Of a stretch of DNA of 64,000 nucleotides, positions 9,916 through 19,927 are shown in pieces. Below the pieces are notes generated by a model. That model saw nothing but the letters and a program-made list of their open reading frames with translations, was not told where the DNA came from and searched no databases. The DNA comes from an uncultured Collinsella sp. (lineage in GTDB: Bacteria > Actinomycetota > Coriobacteriia > Coriobacteriales > Coriobacteriaceae), in NCBI GenBank assembly GCA_934667065.1, contig CAKULD010000002.1:286430-350429 (forward strand). Direction: 5' to 3'. Every line of letters starts with the position of its first letter. The stretch's first letter is position 1. Both the position numbers and the translations under genes were made by a program.

Positions 9916-10758
9916 ATGATTGTGTTTTCCGATATGGATGGAACGCTGCTGACGAGTGATAAGCAGATGAGCGACGCCACCTGGTCGATGCTCGACGAGC
10001 TTGCGCGCCGCGGTATTGAGTTTGTGCCCTGCACGGGGCGCCCGCTGTCGGGCATCTTTGAGCCCATCCTCGCCCACCCCGCCGTACACTACGCAGTCTG
10101 CGCCAACGGTGCCAGCGTCTGGCAGCTCGACGACGGTACACCCACCGATGCCTCACGTGCTACGCGCATTTTGAGCCGACCGCTCGACCGCGTCATCGCC
10201 CACCGCATCCATAGCATTGCCGCCGGCCACGATGTGACCTTCGATATCTTCGCGGACGGGCAGTGCTTCCTCCCCCGCTCGCTCTACACGCGCCTGGACG
10301 AATTCTGCGGCGGAGACCCCCACATTGCGGCTTCGCTCAAGCGCACGCGCACGCCGATCGACATGGATATCGACAGCAAAATCGACGAAGTCGAGGTGCT
10401 CGAACGCATCGCAATGTACTGGCACGATCCGTCCGACCGCGACGCCATCGCCGCGGCGCTCGATACGCTCGGCGGGATCGAGGTCACGCGTTCGTACGCC
10501 ATGAATATCGAGGTCATGGGCGAGGGAGCCACCAAGGGAACGGCATTGGCTTGGCTATGTGGGCATCTGGGCGAGCCTCTCGCTGACGCCTGGGCGTTCG
10601 GCGACAACATCAACGACATTCCCATGCTGCAGGCAGCAGGCCACGGCATGGCTATGATCAACGCCGAACCCGAGGACCGCGAGGCGGCCGACGCCATCAC
10701 CGAGTTCGACAACGACCACGACGGCGTCGCCCGCACCATCATGGCCGCACTCGCCTAG
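9916..10758 (+). CDS. Cof-type HAD hydrolase
   Basis: This is a 280-aa sugar-phosphate or flavin-type phosphatase of the HAD IIB (Cof) subfamily. Motif I is FSDMDGTLL (catalytic Asp), motif II is CTGRP, motif III Lys lies near GATKGTALAWL and motif IV is FGDNINDIPML. The large C2B cap between them sets substrate range, which cannot be read from sequence. A second, convergent Cof-type gene follows at 10.9 kb, separated by a block of short repeats. Confidence 0.92.
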   Translation: MIVFSDMDGTLLTSDKQMSDATWSMLDELARRGIEFVPCTGRPLSGIFEPILAHPAVHYAVCANGASVWQLDDGTPTDASRATRILSRPLDRVIAHRIHSIAAGHDVTFDIFADGQCFLPRSLYTRLDEFCGGDPHIAASLKRTRTPIDMDIDSKIDEVEVLERIAMYWHDPSDRDAIAAALDTLGGIEVTRSYAMNIEVMGEGATKGTALAWLCGHLGEPLADAWAFGDNINDIPMLQAAGHGMAMINAEPEDREAADAITEFDNDHDGVARTIMAALA

Positions 10759-10765
10759 TCATTGG

Positions 10766-10896
10766 TAGTCATTGGGGACGTTCTTAAATGGCTAGTCGCT
10801 GGCGGCACTCATTTAAGTCTGTCCCCAATGAGTGGTTTCACTCACTTAAGTCTGTCCCCAACTGCCGGCGCATAAGGAATGTCCCTAACTACCGGT
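10766..10896. repeat. Cluster of GTCCCC-type dispersed repeats
   Basis: Between the two convergent HAD genes lie several short copies of GGGGACGTTCTTAAA, TTAAGTCTGTCCCC and GAATGTCCCTAAC type. Related copies recur at 11866-11890 and 13878-13925. They face both ways and can pair with each other. They look like small palindromic intergenic repeats; no gene is present. Confidence 0.6.
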
Positions 10897-11691
10897 CTAG
10901 CAGAGGCTCTCCAGCACGCGACGGAGCTCATGCTGAACGGCGTGGTCGCGGTTACAACCCACCACGCGATCGGCCACCGCCTTGAGCGCGGGGCGCGCGT
11001 TTTCCATCGCGCAGCCCGTGCCGACAAAGCGAATGATCTCGTAGTCGTTCATCGAGTCGCCAAACGCCATGACCTCGTCGCGACCAATGCCGTAATGCTC
11101 CGCGAGCTGCGCGATACCCGAGGCCTTCGACACACCAGGCTGCATGGCATCGATCCACGCGTTGCCCGAAGGCGCAAAAGTAAAGAGCTGACCAAGTTCG
11201 CGCTGTAGCACGTACGCACTGTCCATAACCGCACTGTCGTCGCAAAAGATACTCGCTTTGATGATATTTACGCTGGGATCGGGCAGCTCCCAAATACGTT
11301 CGGCATTGGGAAGGTCCTTATCGACCTCACGCACGAACTTGCTCTCGTCATCGAGCAAGAAGGACTTGGTTCGGTCAAAAAGCGCAAGATGCAGATTGGG
11401 AAACGTCCTGACGGCCTGGGCGAGCTTTCGAATCGCCAGGTGCGAATACACCTCACGGTCTACCATCTTGCCGTCGGCGTAAACTTGGGCGCCATTGGCT
11501 GCGACAAAGTCCATCTTGTCGCGAACGGGCGCAAAAAACTCGCACAGTCGATCATAGCGACGACCTGACGATGCGGCAAAATGCACGCCATGCTCGCGTA
11601 GCGCCAGAATCAGTTCGTAGGTCTCGGGAGGCACCTGACCGTTTTCGTCAAGCAGTGTGCCGTCCATATCGGATGCAATCAGTTTATACAT
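10897..11691 (-). CDS. Cof-type HAD hydrolase
   Basis: A second Cof/HAD-IIB phosphatase of 264 aa, convergent with the one at 9.9 kb and only moderately similar. It starts MYKLIASDMDGTLLDENGQ (motif I), has SSGR (motif II), a Lys in GVSKASGIAQL (motif III) and FGDSMNDYEII (motif IV). Likely a cytoplasmic phosphatase of sugar phosphates or cofactors. The gene has a 200-bp space before the adenine deaminase stop. Confidence 0.92.
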   Translation of the reverse strand: MYKLIASDMDGTLLDENGQVPPETYELILALREHGVHFAASSGRRYDRLCEFFAPVRDKMDFVAANGAQVYADGKMVDREVYSHLAIRKLAQAVRTFPNLHLALFDRTKSFLLDDESKFVREVDKDLPNAERIWELPDPSVNIIKASIFCDDSAVMDSAYVLQRELGQLFTFAPSGNAWIDAMQPGVSKASGIAQLAEHYGIGRDEVMAFGDSMNDYEIIRFVGTGCAMENARPALKAVADRVVGCNRDHAVQHELRRVLESLC

Positions 11692-11889
11692 AGAAAAGCT
11701 CCCCTCGGACTTGTTGGAATCGAACGTGTATCCGATTCCAACGTACCCAAAGGGAGCCCAAATAAGACTCCGCGGGCGTAAACGTTACAAGGACCTGGCA
11801 AATAGTTCACACATGCCAGAGGCCTCACGGTCGCGGCGTCAGGCGACACGCCACCCCGACGGCTAGTCGTTTAAGAACGTCCCCGATGA

Positions 11890-13710
11890 CTAGTCGGCGT
11901 AGGTGAAGGTTGTGACGTCGAACATGCCCTCGGGGCGGATGCGGAGCGTCGGGATCACCGGCAGGGGCAGGAAGATAATGCCCATGATGGGATCGAGCGG
12001 CGGCTCAATGCCCATGGCGCGCGCCTTGACCATAAAGTCGTCGTGCTGCGCCGCGACGTCTTCGGCCGTACCTTCGCTCATCAGGCCACCGAGCGCCAGC
12101 GGAATGCGCGCCACGACCTCGCCGTTGCGCACCAGCACGTGACCGCCCTGGCCCACGGCCTCAACAGCCGCCATCATATCGGCAGCGTTATCGCCCACAA
12201 CGCACACGTTGTGCGAATCGTGGCCAATCGTCGAGGCGATGGCACCACCCGTGATGGTAAAGCCGCGCACCCAGCCGCGACCGATGTGCTTGCCGACAAG
12301 ACCCAGGCCCGCAGGACCATCACCGTCGGCGCCCTCAGCCTGCAGTGACACACCGCGGCCGTGACGTTCGATCAGCATAATGCGGCGCAGGCCCTCAGCA
12401 CTCTCGGGGCGAGCCATACCCGTAATGGCCTTACCCGGCACCACGTCAATCACGGCCTCGCCCGGCTTAAAGGCATAGTCGAATACGTCGAGCGAAAGCT
12501 TCGGCAGCTTAACGGAGGCGCGCAGCTCATCGGCAAGGGCCGCAACCTCGGCCATCTCGGGTGCAATCTCGCCCACAAAGGTGCCATCCTGCGCCACCAG
12601 AGCGCCGGCGGCATACACGCGATGCGGAGCTGTGGCAAACGTCAGGTCATTGAGCACCAGCAGGTCGGCACGCTTGCCCGGGGCGATGGCGCCACGCAGC
12701 TCGTGCGGATCGCGGCAACCGTGGTCCAGGCCAAACGCCTCGGCCGTGGACAGGGACGCCATGGAGATGGCAACGACCGGGTCAATGCCAGCCTCGATAG
12801 CCACGCGACAGGCATTGTCGATCATGCCGGTCGAAAGCGCATCGGAGGGAGCGCGGTCGTCGGTCGCAAAGCAGCATCGACGGGCGCGGGCGGGGTTTTC
12901 CAGCAGCATCGGCGACAGATTGGCCAGGTCATGGCTGCACGTACCCTCGCGCAGCATCACATACATGCCGCGGGACAGCTTGTCGAGCGCCTCCTCGGGA
13001 ATCGTCGACTCGTGGTCGGCGATAATGCCTGCTGCGGCGTAGGCGTTGAGGTCTTTGCCCACAACGAGCGGCGCATGACCGTCGACCTGCTTGGACGGCG
13101 TCTGGTTAGCGGCGTCGATACGAGCGCAGGTCTCGGGATCGGCCATAAAGACGCCCGGCAGGTTCATCATCTCGCCCAGGCCAAAGACATCGCCCGGATG
13201 CTCGGCGAAAAACGCCTGCATGTCGGCGGCGGTAATCACGGCACCGGCCTGCTCGTCGGGCAGGGCCGGCACGCACGAGGGCATCATGTACTTGATGGAG
13301 ATGGGCGCGCGACGACCATCCTCGATCATAAAGCGCAGGCCGTCCAAGCCGGAAACATTGGCAATCTCGTGGCTGTCGGCAATGGCAGTGGTGGTGCCGC
13401 GCGTCGCCGCCATGCGCGCATACTCGGCGGGGCGGATGTTCGAAGACTCGATATGCAGGTGCCCGTCGATAAAACCAGGGGCAATGTAGCGGCCCTGGCA
13501 GTCGATGACTTCGGTCGCTTCGTAGGTGCCGGCAGCATCGTCGCGACCATCGTAGAGCACGCCGACAATCACGCCGTCCTTGACGGCAACGCTACCGGGC
13601 GCCACACGCTGGCCGTACACGTCGACAATCTGAGCATTGGTAAACAGCGTGTCGACGGGCACGCGGCCCTCGGCTGCATCGATCACAGACTTCATGACCT
13701 CAACGGACAT
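11890..13710 (-). CDS. ade: Adenine deaminase
   Basis: The 606-aa protein matches bacterial adenine deaminase, which converts adenine to hypoxanthine and ammonia. It has the amidohydrolase metal site FIDGHLHIESS, a DSHEIANVSG motif and the long C-terminal domain with GFTITGGAIASTIGHDSHN typical of Ade. It feeds purines toward hypoxanthine and xanthine, so it fits the xanthine dehydrogenase set at 54-64 kb although it is 20 kb or more away. It stands alone, with a short GTCCCC repeat at its 3' end. Confidence 0.93.
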   Translation of the reverse strand: MSVEVMKSVIDAAEGRVPVDTLFTNAQIVDVYGQRVAPGSVAVKDGVIVGVLYDGRDDAAGTYEATEVIDCQGRYIAPGFIDGHLHIESSNIRPAEYARMAATRGTTTAIADSHEIANVSGLDGLRFMIEDGRRAPISIKYMMPSCVPALPDEQAGAVITAADMQAFFAEHPGDVFGLGEMMNLPGVFMADPETCARIDAANQTPSKQVDGHAPLVVGKDLNAYAAAGIIADHESTIPEEALDKLSRGMYVMLREGTCSHDLANLSPMLLENPARARRCCFATDDRAPSDALSTGMIDNACRVAIEAGIDPVVAISMASLSTAEAFGLDHGCRDPHELRGAIAPGKRADLLVLNDLTFATAPHRVYAAGALVAQDGTFVGEIAPEMAEVAALADELRASVKLPKLSLDVFDYAFKPGEAVIDVVPGKAITGMARPESAEGLRRIMLIERHGRGVSLQAEGADGDGPAGLGLVGKHIGRGWVRGFTITGGAIASTIGHDSHNVCVVGDNAADMMAAVEAVGQGGHVLVRNGEVVARIPLALGGLMSEGTAEDVAAQHDDFMVKARAMGIEPPLDPIMGIIFLPLPVIPTLRIRPEGMFDVTTFTYAD

Positions 13711-13836
13711 ACATACTCCTTTAGCCGTAGAAATAACTGCGGGGCGGACGGGCCTTCACCGCAGCAAACCAATAGCCATTGTATGCCCAAACGATGGGTC
13801 GGGAATACACCCCCTCCGCTTAATGGCGCTGCCAAC

Positions 13837-13925
13837 TTGGTGCAAAGTAACCTGACCCCATTGCACCAAACCATTGACAAGGAGTGTCCCCAGGTGCCGG
13901 CACAAAAGGAACGTCCCCAAGTGCC
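13837..13925. repeat. Dispersed repeats (TTGGTGCAAA and GTCCCC types)
   Basis: TTGGTGCAA at 13837 faces TTGCACCAA at 13861 around the core TAACCTGACCCC that is shared with 2430-2448. AAGGAGTGTCCCC and AGGAACGTCCCC copies follow within 50 bp. Confidence 0.65.
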
Positions 13926-13986
13926 CAAGACAACGCCGCAGGTGGAGGACGGACAGCGAGCGGGCTCCAGAGCGAACAAATTGGCA

Positions 13987-14031
13987 TGAAAAGAGGGCGG
14001 CATAGACCTTCTGGTCATGCCGCCCTCTTTG
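13987..14031 (-). terminator. Terminator of tyrS
   Basis: AGAGGGCGGCAT pairs with ATGCCGCCCTCT, with an inner GACC/GGTC stem and 4-nt loop. A T-run follows on the minus strand. The stem can also work on the plus strand. Confidence 0.9.
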
Positions 14032-14099
14032 AATGACAAGTTGTCGCTCTGGAGCCCGCGCAGCGTCGAGTCGTTACGCGGTTTGGTAAAACCGCGTAA

Positions 14100-15311
14100 C
14101 TAAATCAACTTGAAGCCCTTGCGCTTGCCCATGGAGAGGGTGTCACCCAGCTTGAGGACGCTGGGGTCGATGTTGTAGCTCTTGGGAGCCACGGCCTTGC
14201 CGTTGATCTTGACGCCGCCGCCGTCGATGTCGCGACGGGCCTGGCCGGCGCTAGCCGAAAGTCCCAGGTCCTTGAGCAGGCCGGCGAGGTAGATCTGGCC
14301 CTCGTCGTTAACAGTCAGCTCAACATGCTTCTCGGGGAAGTCGGCGAGCTGGCCCTCCTTGAACACACGGTCGAACTCGGCCTGAGCCTCGTCGCCGGCA
14401 CCGGCGCCGTGGTAGGTGTCGCACAGGTCGCGGCCCAGAGCGCGCTTGAGCTCATAGGGATCGGCAGAGCCGTCGGCCAGGGCAGCGTCGATCTTGTCGA
14501 CCTCGGCCGGGGTGAGCGAGCTCGCCAGACGATAGTACTTGCCGATCATCTCGTCGGGGATGGACATGGTCTTGCCGAACATATCCTTGGGCGCGTCGGT
14601 CAGGCCGATGTAGTTACCATAGGACTTGGACATCTTGCGGACGCCATCGGTGCCCTCGAGCAGCGGCATGGTGAGCGCGATCTGCGGCTCCATGTCCATC
14701 TTCTCCATGAGCTCGCGACCAGCGAGCAGGTTGAAGAGCTGATCGGTGCCGCCCATCTCCACGTCAGCCTTAATCATGACCGAATCGTATGCCTGCATCA
14801 CGGGGTACAGGAACTCGTGCAGGGCAATCGGCGTCTGGGACTGGTAGCGCTTGGTAAAGTCGTCGCGCTCGAGGATGCGGGCGACGGTGAACTTGGAGCA
14901 CACCTGCAGCAGGCCGGCCAGGTCCATCGAAAGGATCCAGTCGCCGTTGTGCACGATGGTGGTCTTCTCGGGGTCCAGAATCTTCATGGCCTGGCTCACG
15001 TAGGTCTCGGCGTTGGCCTCGATCTGCTCCTGCGAAAGCTGCGGACGCGTGGAGTTCTTGCCCGAGGGGTCGCCGATCAGCGCGGTGCCGTTGCCGATGA
15101 TGAGGGTGACGTTGTGGCCCAGGTCCTGGAACTGACGCATCTTGCGCAGGGGCACGGCATGGCCCAGGTGCAGGTCGGGGCTGGTGGGGTCGACGCCGAG
15201 CTTGATGTTGAGGGACTCGCCCTTCTCAAGCTTCTTGCGAAGGTCGGCCTCGGGGACGATCTGCGCTGCACCCGAGGTGATGATACGCATTTGCTCGTCA
15301 ACAGACAGCAT
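14100..15311 (-). CDS. tyrS: Tyrosyl-tRNA synthetase
   Basis: The enzyme charges tRNA-Tyr. The 403-aa protein has the class I signature HLGHAVPLRK, the KMSKS loop in RKMSKSYGN and a C-terminal S4 RNA-binding domain (about residues 335-403). The motif GVDPTSPDLHLGH near residue 38 places it in the TyrZ-like subgroup. It is monocistronic, with a terminator 70 bp downstream. Confidence 0.96.
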   Translation of the reverse strand: MLSVDEQMRIITSGAAQIVPEADLRKKLEKGESLNIKLGVDPTSPDLHLGHAVPLRKMRQFQDLGHNVTLIIGNGTALIGDPSGKNSTRPQLSQEQIEANAETYVSQAMKILDPEKTTIVHNGDWILSMDLAGLLQVCSKFTVARILERDDFTKRYQSQTPIALHEFLYPVMQAYDSVMIKADVEMGGTDQLFNLLAGRELMEKMDMEPQIALTMPLLEGTDGVRKMSKSYGNYIGLTDAPKDMFGKTMSIPDEMIGKYYRLASSLTPAEVDKIDAALADGSADPYELKRALGRDLCDTYHGAGAGDEAQAEFDRVFKEGQLADFPEKHVELTVNDEGQIYLAGLLKDLGLSASAGQARRDIDGGGVKINGKAVAPKSYNIDPSVLKLGDTLSMGKRKGFKLI

Positions 15312-15408
15312 TGGGTATCCTCCTTTTGCTATAGCACCCTCACCGGATACGGCGGTGCTGGAAGTTCATAAACTCTCTTATGATAACCAAAACGGCGCGG
15401 CCGAACAC

Positions 15409-17379
15409 CTACGACAGGAAAATCCTCGTCCTGCCGCATGCGTCGATGGCAACTGGCAGACGCGTGTCGTCACGCTCGACCAGATAGCGCACCTGCCGAC
15501 GACGCAAGCAGCCGCGGCAACGGACCTGCCCCGTCGCATCGGTGGCGCAGACGCCCTCGGCGGTCAGCAGGCAGTGCTCGCACACCATGAGCTCGGGACG
15601 GTCGGCATCGACAGGCCCCAAGACACCGGGACAAGCGGCAAGCTCGGCAACACGTTCCGCATCATTGCCGAGCAACTCGGCCGGCACATACACACGGCCC
15701 GCACCAAGCCCGCGCAGCCAGGCAAGCGTGGCACGATTCGCGCAGAACACCGGTGCCGCCACGTCAAACGCCACGCCCAGCTCGCGAGTTATCGCCACCT
15801 GCCCCAAGTTGCGACAGACCACGCGCCCGGCACGCCGCATCAGCGACCGAGTCCGCTCGGCATCGCCCGCGCGACAGACCTCATCGAGCACCACGGTCGC
15901 ATCGGACAGATCGAGCTCGTCACACGGATCGGTATCCATCAGCTGCCAGGCAAAGACCATGCGAGCGGAAGCTCCTTGCTCCGCCGGCTCCGCCAACGCT
16001 GCCTCGGGCACGCCACCAACAGTCAGGGCGCCCTCAAACGGCAGCACCTCAACGACGCGTGCGACAGGCACAACCGCGTCCGCCTCGGCCCGCATGCGCT
16101 CCAGTACCATCGCCGTCTGCTCCAGCACACCGGCGCTGCGAATCAGATAGACCTCGCAGCCCGCATCCACCTTACGCTTGCAGTGCACGGCAACGCGCTC
16201 CCCCGCCGCGGCATCTACCGGACAAGGCACCTGCGGCCAGCGCTTGGGCACGTCGGGCCGCGCGTCAGCGCCCGGATAAAACCGGATCTCGAGTGTATCG
16301 CCCGCAGCCACGGCGGCATCGAGCTCGACGGTCACCTCTTCGTGGCCTACAGCCACCAAGCGGCCCACGCGGACACCCTGGTTAATCGCACGCTCAAAGC
16401 TCATGAGCTCGGCACCCGATCTCCCCCGCAGATACGCATCGGTGAACCCGCGGTTGAACGACCTACCCAGCTCACGCTCAAGCTCCGCCACGACGTCGGG
16501 CTCCCACGCGTCATCGCGCAGCATGTCGAGCGCACGGCGCCACACCCGCACCACGTTGAACACGTAGTCTGGGTTCTTCATGCGTCCCTCGATCTTGAGC
16601 GACGCCACCCCGGCCCCAACAAGCTCGGGCAGGTGTGCGATGCCCAGATAGTCACGTGGGCACAGCAGGCGGTCGCCCTCAACGGAAACAACGCTCTCCC
16701 CTGCCTCGTCAACCAGGTCGTACGCCAAGCGGCACGGTTGCGTGCAGTCACCGCGCATCGCAGAGTGAGCACGCCGCAGGGCCGAGAACTCACAGGCGCC
16801 CGAGTAACCGATGCATATGGCACCGTGGCAGAAAACCTCAATCGGCACGCCCGTAGCGCACAGCGCAGCAATCTCGTCGACCGTCAGCTCGCGCGCGGTC
16901 GTCACGCGCTCGACTCCCAACTCGTCGGCCGCCAGCCGCACAGCGCCCTCGCTATGAACGCCCGCCTGCGTGGACAGGTGAATCTCAACCCCGGGAATCG
17001 CCGTGCGCAGCGCGCAAGCCAGCCCGGCATCCGCCACGATCAAGGCATCGGCGCCCAGCTCCAGCGCATGCGCCCCCAGCGCCACGGCATCGGCCAACTC
17101 GTCGTCGAACACAAAAACGTTGAGCGTCACATACACGCACACGCCATGGGCATGCGCCACGGCGCAGCCGCGCACAAACTCGTCGTCCGTAAAGCCGTGA
17201 GCGCTCACGCGGGCGTTGAAACCGCCCAGGCCCGCATAGATGGCATCGGCGCCCGCCGCAACAGCCGCGAGCATCTGGTCGAGTCCGCCCGCCGGCGCCA
17301 GCAGTTCGGGCAGCGCCGCCCCAGCGGCCCCCGACCCGTTCATATATTGTCCGCTCGGCCCCATCGTCCGAATCGCCAT
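15409..17379 (-). CDS. Peptidase U32 family protein (RlhA/TrhP-like)
   Basis: The 656-aa protein begins LPELLAPAGGLDQMLAAVAAGADAIYAG-type U32 barrel sequence and carries CHGAICIGYSGACEFS and GDCTQPCRLAYDL, the cysteine pattern of the U32 group used in tRNA and rRNA hydroxylation. The C-terminal part ends with a CxxC pair (CEHC, CRGC). I start it at ATG 17379, which has TAAGGAG 8 nt upstream; an upstream in-frame ATG lacks a site. Despite the peptidase name, an RNA-modification role (5-hydroxyuridine or hydroxycytidine formation) is more likely from known members. Substrate not determinable here. Confidence 0.88.
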   Translation of the reverse strand: MAIRTMGPSGQYMNGSGAAGAALPELLAPAGGLDQMLAAVAAGADAIYAGLGGFNARVSAHGFTDDEFVRGCAVAHAHGVCVYVTLNVFVFDDELADAVALGAHALELGADALIVADAGLACALRTAIPGVEIHLSTQAGVHSEGAVRLAADELGVERVTTARELTVDEIAALCATGVPIEVFCHGAICIGYSGACEFSALRRAHSAMRGDCTQPCRLAYDLVDEAGESVVSVEGDRLLCPRDYLGIAHLPELVGAGVASLKIEGRMKNPDYVFNVVRVWRRALDMLRDDAWEPDVVAELERELGRSFNRGFTDAYLRGRSGAELMSFERAINQGVRVGRLVAVGHEEVTVELDAAVAAGDTLEIRFYPGADARPDVPKRWPQVPCPVDAAAGERVAVHCKRKVDAGCEVYLIRSAGVLEQTAMVLERMRAEADAVVPVARVVEVLPFEGALTVGGVPEAALAEPAEQGASARMVFAWQLMDTDPCDELDLSDATVVLDEVCRAGDAERTRSLMRRAGRVVCRNLGQVAITRELGVAFDVAAPVFCANRATLAWLRGLGAGRVYVPAELLGNDAERVAELAACPGVLGPVDADRPELMVCEHCLLTAEGVCATDATGQVRCRGCLRRRQVRYLVERDDTRLPVAIDACGRTRIFLS

Positions 17380-17541
17380 CGGCAAACTCCTTACCAAGGT
17401 ATGCATTCACTCTGAAAAATGCCGTCTTCCAGCATACACGAGGCCTCGCGCGCCCCGTTTGGTTTATCGTGTAATAACTTATGTCCATCCTGCCCCGACG
17501 GCACATCCGCCGCCCGGCACGACATACCTGGAGGTCAATAT

Positions 17542-19743
17542 ATGGGTCCTCGCCAACGACAGGGACACAGCCGTTCAAAGACGCACGCCCTGCCCATAAT
17601 CCTGCTCTCGTTTTTGGGCTTTTTGCTGATTGCAGGCGTAGCGTTTGGCATCGGCATGGTCGGCAACGTCAACCGCTGGCTGTCCGATCTGCCCGACTAC
17701 ACCGACGCCAACGCGTATCTGGTGAGCGAGCCCACCGAGATCGTCGACTGCAACGGCAACAAGATCGCGAGCTTCTACACGCAAAACCGCAAGTCCATCA
17801 CCAAGGACGAGGTCTCCCCCTACGTGCTGCAGGGCACCGTTGACGTCGAGGACGAGCGCTTCTACGAGCACGGCGGTATCGACCTGTGGGGTATCGCGCG
17901 TGCTGCGGTGGCAACCCTCGGCGGCGGGCACGAAGGCGCCTCGACTATCACCCAGCAGCTGGTGCGCAACACCATCCTGCAGGAGGAACAGTTCGACTCG
18001 ACCATCGAGCGTAAGGTGCGCGAGGCCTACATCGCCATCAAGATGGAGGACATGTACTCCAAAGACGAGATCCTCATGATGTACCTCAACACCATCTATT
18101 ACGGCCACGGCGCCTACGGCATCGAGGCCGCAGCCGAGACCTATCTGTCCAAGAGCGCCGCCGACCTCACCCTGAGCGAGGCCGCGCTGCTCATCGGCCT
18201 TCCCAACTCGCCCTCGCAGTACGACCCCACGGTCAATCCTGATCTGGCACTGTCTCGCCGCAACAAGGTTCTCGACAACATGCTGCGCCTAGGCCACATC
18301 ACCCAGGAGGAGCACGATGCCGCACAGGCCGAGCCCATCACCCTCAACGTGACCGAGATTTCGGGCAGCGGCGTCGACGTATACTCGCAGCCCTACTTTG
18401 TCGCCTATGTTAAGCAGCTGTTGGAGCAGGAGTTCTCGACCGACGTGCTCTTTAAGGGCGGCCTGACCGTCAAGACCACCATCGACCCCACGATGCAGCA
18501 GGTGGCAGAGAATGCCGTCCGCGAGCAGCTCGACACGCTCTCGCTCGACGGCCTGGACATGGGCATGGTCGTCGTCGACCCCAAGACCGGCTACATCAAG
18601 TGCATGGTGGGCGGATACGACTACAACGCCGACGAGAACCACGTAAACCATGCCACGGCCAAGCGTCCCGTCGGCTCCACCTTTAAGGCCTTTACGCTGG
18701 CAACTGCCATCCAAAACGGCATGAACCCCAACGTCACCCTCAACTGCAACTCGCCGCTCAAGGCCAAGGGCACCACGACCGAGGTCCAAAACTACGCCAA
18801 CCACAGCTATGGCAACATCTCGCTCAAGCAGGCGACGGCATACTCCTCCAACACCGGCTACATCCAGGTGGCGGAAGCCGTCGGCAACAGCAAGATCATC
18901 TCGCTCGTCAAAAAGCTCGGTATCGATCCCGCCAAGGACAACATCGAGGACGTTCCCGTCATGACGCTCGGCACAGGCTCGATCTCGCCGCTCGAGATGG
19001 CCGCCGCCTACGCGACGTTTGCCAACGGTGGCTACTATCGCCAGCCGATCGCCATCACCGAAATTGACTCTCGTACCGGTTCGGTGCTGTACCAGCACAC
19101 CGACAATCCCTCACAGGTGCTTACCGAGGGCGAGGCCGCCGCGGTCACCGATGTTCTGTCCGGCGTCATGCAGGGCGGCGGTACGGGTGCTGCCGGTGCC
19201 CTGAGCGTCAACCAGCCCTATGCCGGCAAGACGGGCACCACCGACAACACCACCAACCTGTGGTTCTGCGGCTATACCCCGCAGCTGGCGTGCGCCCTGT
19301 GGACCGGCTATTCCGCGGGCGAGATCCCCATCCAAAAATACGGCACGGACCTGCTGGGCGACAGCACCAACCTGCCTGTCTTTAAGCGGTTTATGAACAC
19401 CGTTCTGACCGGTACCGAGCGCGAGGAGTTTGCGACCGGAACGGCGCCCACCTACAAGAACAACAGCGTCTGGAAGTTCTACGGCACCAACAACACTAAG
19501 AAATCGGAAAACGACGACAAGGACAAGGACGAGAACGAGGACGAAGAGGAAACCACCACCACAACGACTACCACGACGACCACGACCACCGAGACCACGG
19601 GCGGCGATACCACCGGCGGCACCGGTACGACCGGTGGGTCGACGGGCGGCTCCACTGGTGGTTCGACCGGCGGCGATGGCGGCACGCCTACGCCCACGCC
19701 CACTCCCGACCCCTCGCCCACGCCTGACGATACGGTCGGCTAA
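17542..19743 (+). CDS. Class A penicillin-binding protein
   Basis: A bifunctional cell-wall synthase of 733 aa. A cytoplasmic basic start is followed by one membrane segment (about residues 17-40), a GT51 glycosyltransferase with catalytic Glu in VEDERFYEHGG (residue 103) and EGASTITQQL, and a transpeptidase with GSTFK (active Ser), SSN and KTGTTD. The tail is Lys/Asp/Glu-rich, then a run of Thr and Gly/Ser/Thr repeats ending in a Pro/Thr stretch, probably a cell-wall spanning linker. ATG 17542 has GGAGG 8 nt upstream; earlier in-frame ATGs do not. Confidence 0.95.
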   Translation: MGPRQRQGHSRSKTHALPIILLSFLGFLLIAGVAFGIGMVGNVNRWLSDLPDYTDANAYLVSEPTEIVDCNGNKIASFYTQNRKSITKDEVSPYVLQGTVDVEDERFYEHGGIDLWGIARAAVATLGGGHEGASTITQQLVRNTILQEEQFDSTIERKVREAYIAIKMEDMYSKDEILMMYLNTIYYGHGAYGIEAAAETYLSKSAADLTLSEAALLIGLPNSPSQYDPTVNPDLALSRRNKVLDNMLRLGHITQEEHDAAQAEPITLNVTEISGSGVDVYSQPYFVAYVKQLLEQEFSTDVLFKGGLTVKTTIDPTMQQVAENAVREQLDTLSLDGLDMGMVVVDPKTGYIKCMVGGYDYNADENHVNHATAKRPVGSTFKAFTLATAIQNGMNPNVTLNCNSPLKAKGTTTEVQNYANHSYGNISLKQATAYSSNTGYIQVAEAVGNSKIISLVKKLGIDPAKDNIEDVPVMTLGTGSISPLEMAAAYATFANGGYYRQPIAITEIDSRTGSVLYQHTDNPSQVLTEGEAAAVTDVLSGVMQGGGTGAAGALSVNQPYAGKTGTTDNTTNLWFCGYTPQLACALWTGYSAGEIPIQKYGTDLLGDSTNLPVFKRFMNTVLTGTEREEFATGTAPTYKNNSVWKFYGTNNTKKSENDDKDKDENEDEEETTTTTTTTTTTTTETTGGDTTGGTGTTGGSTGGSTGGSTGGDGGTPTPTPTPDPSPTPDDTVG

Positions 19744-19767
19744 GAAGTACGCGACTAAAGCCAACAA

Positions 19768-19804
19768 GGCCCCGAGCAGCTTATTGAACTGCTCGGGGCC
19801 TTTT
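19768..19804 (+). terminator. Terminator of the PBP gene
   Basis: GGCCCCGAGCAG pairs perfectly with CTGCTCGGGGCC across 9 nt and is followed by TTTT. Confidence 0.92.
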
Positions 19805-19845
19805 AGTTTGAAGCGACCTGGTGGGCGGTCTTTATACCGGCACAC

Positions 19846-19878
19846 AAAAAGGGGTACCGACCAACGTCGATACCCCTT
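19846..19878 (-). terminator. Terminator of argR
   Basis: AAGGGGTACCGA at 19849 pairs with TCGATACCCCTT at 19867 (one mismatch), followed on the minus strand by TTTTT. It lies 50 bp after the argR stop. Confidence 0.8.
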
Positions 19879-19927
19879 ACAAGCCACTATGTAAGCGCAC
19901 GCAGTGCCAAGCGCACGACCCGCACGC

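Larger units (their letters stand above)
13711..14099. other. Intergenic region between ade and tyrS
   Basis: This 389-bp gap contains the second copy of the TTGGTGCAAA repeat (13837-13869), GTCCCC-type repeats (13878-13925) and the tyrS terminator. No gene was found. Confidence 0.6.

Noticed and set aside
15142..17415. Plus-strand open frame of 757 codons
   Set aside because: It is antisense to the U32 gene and tyrS; no domain or ribosome site.
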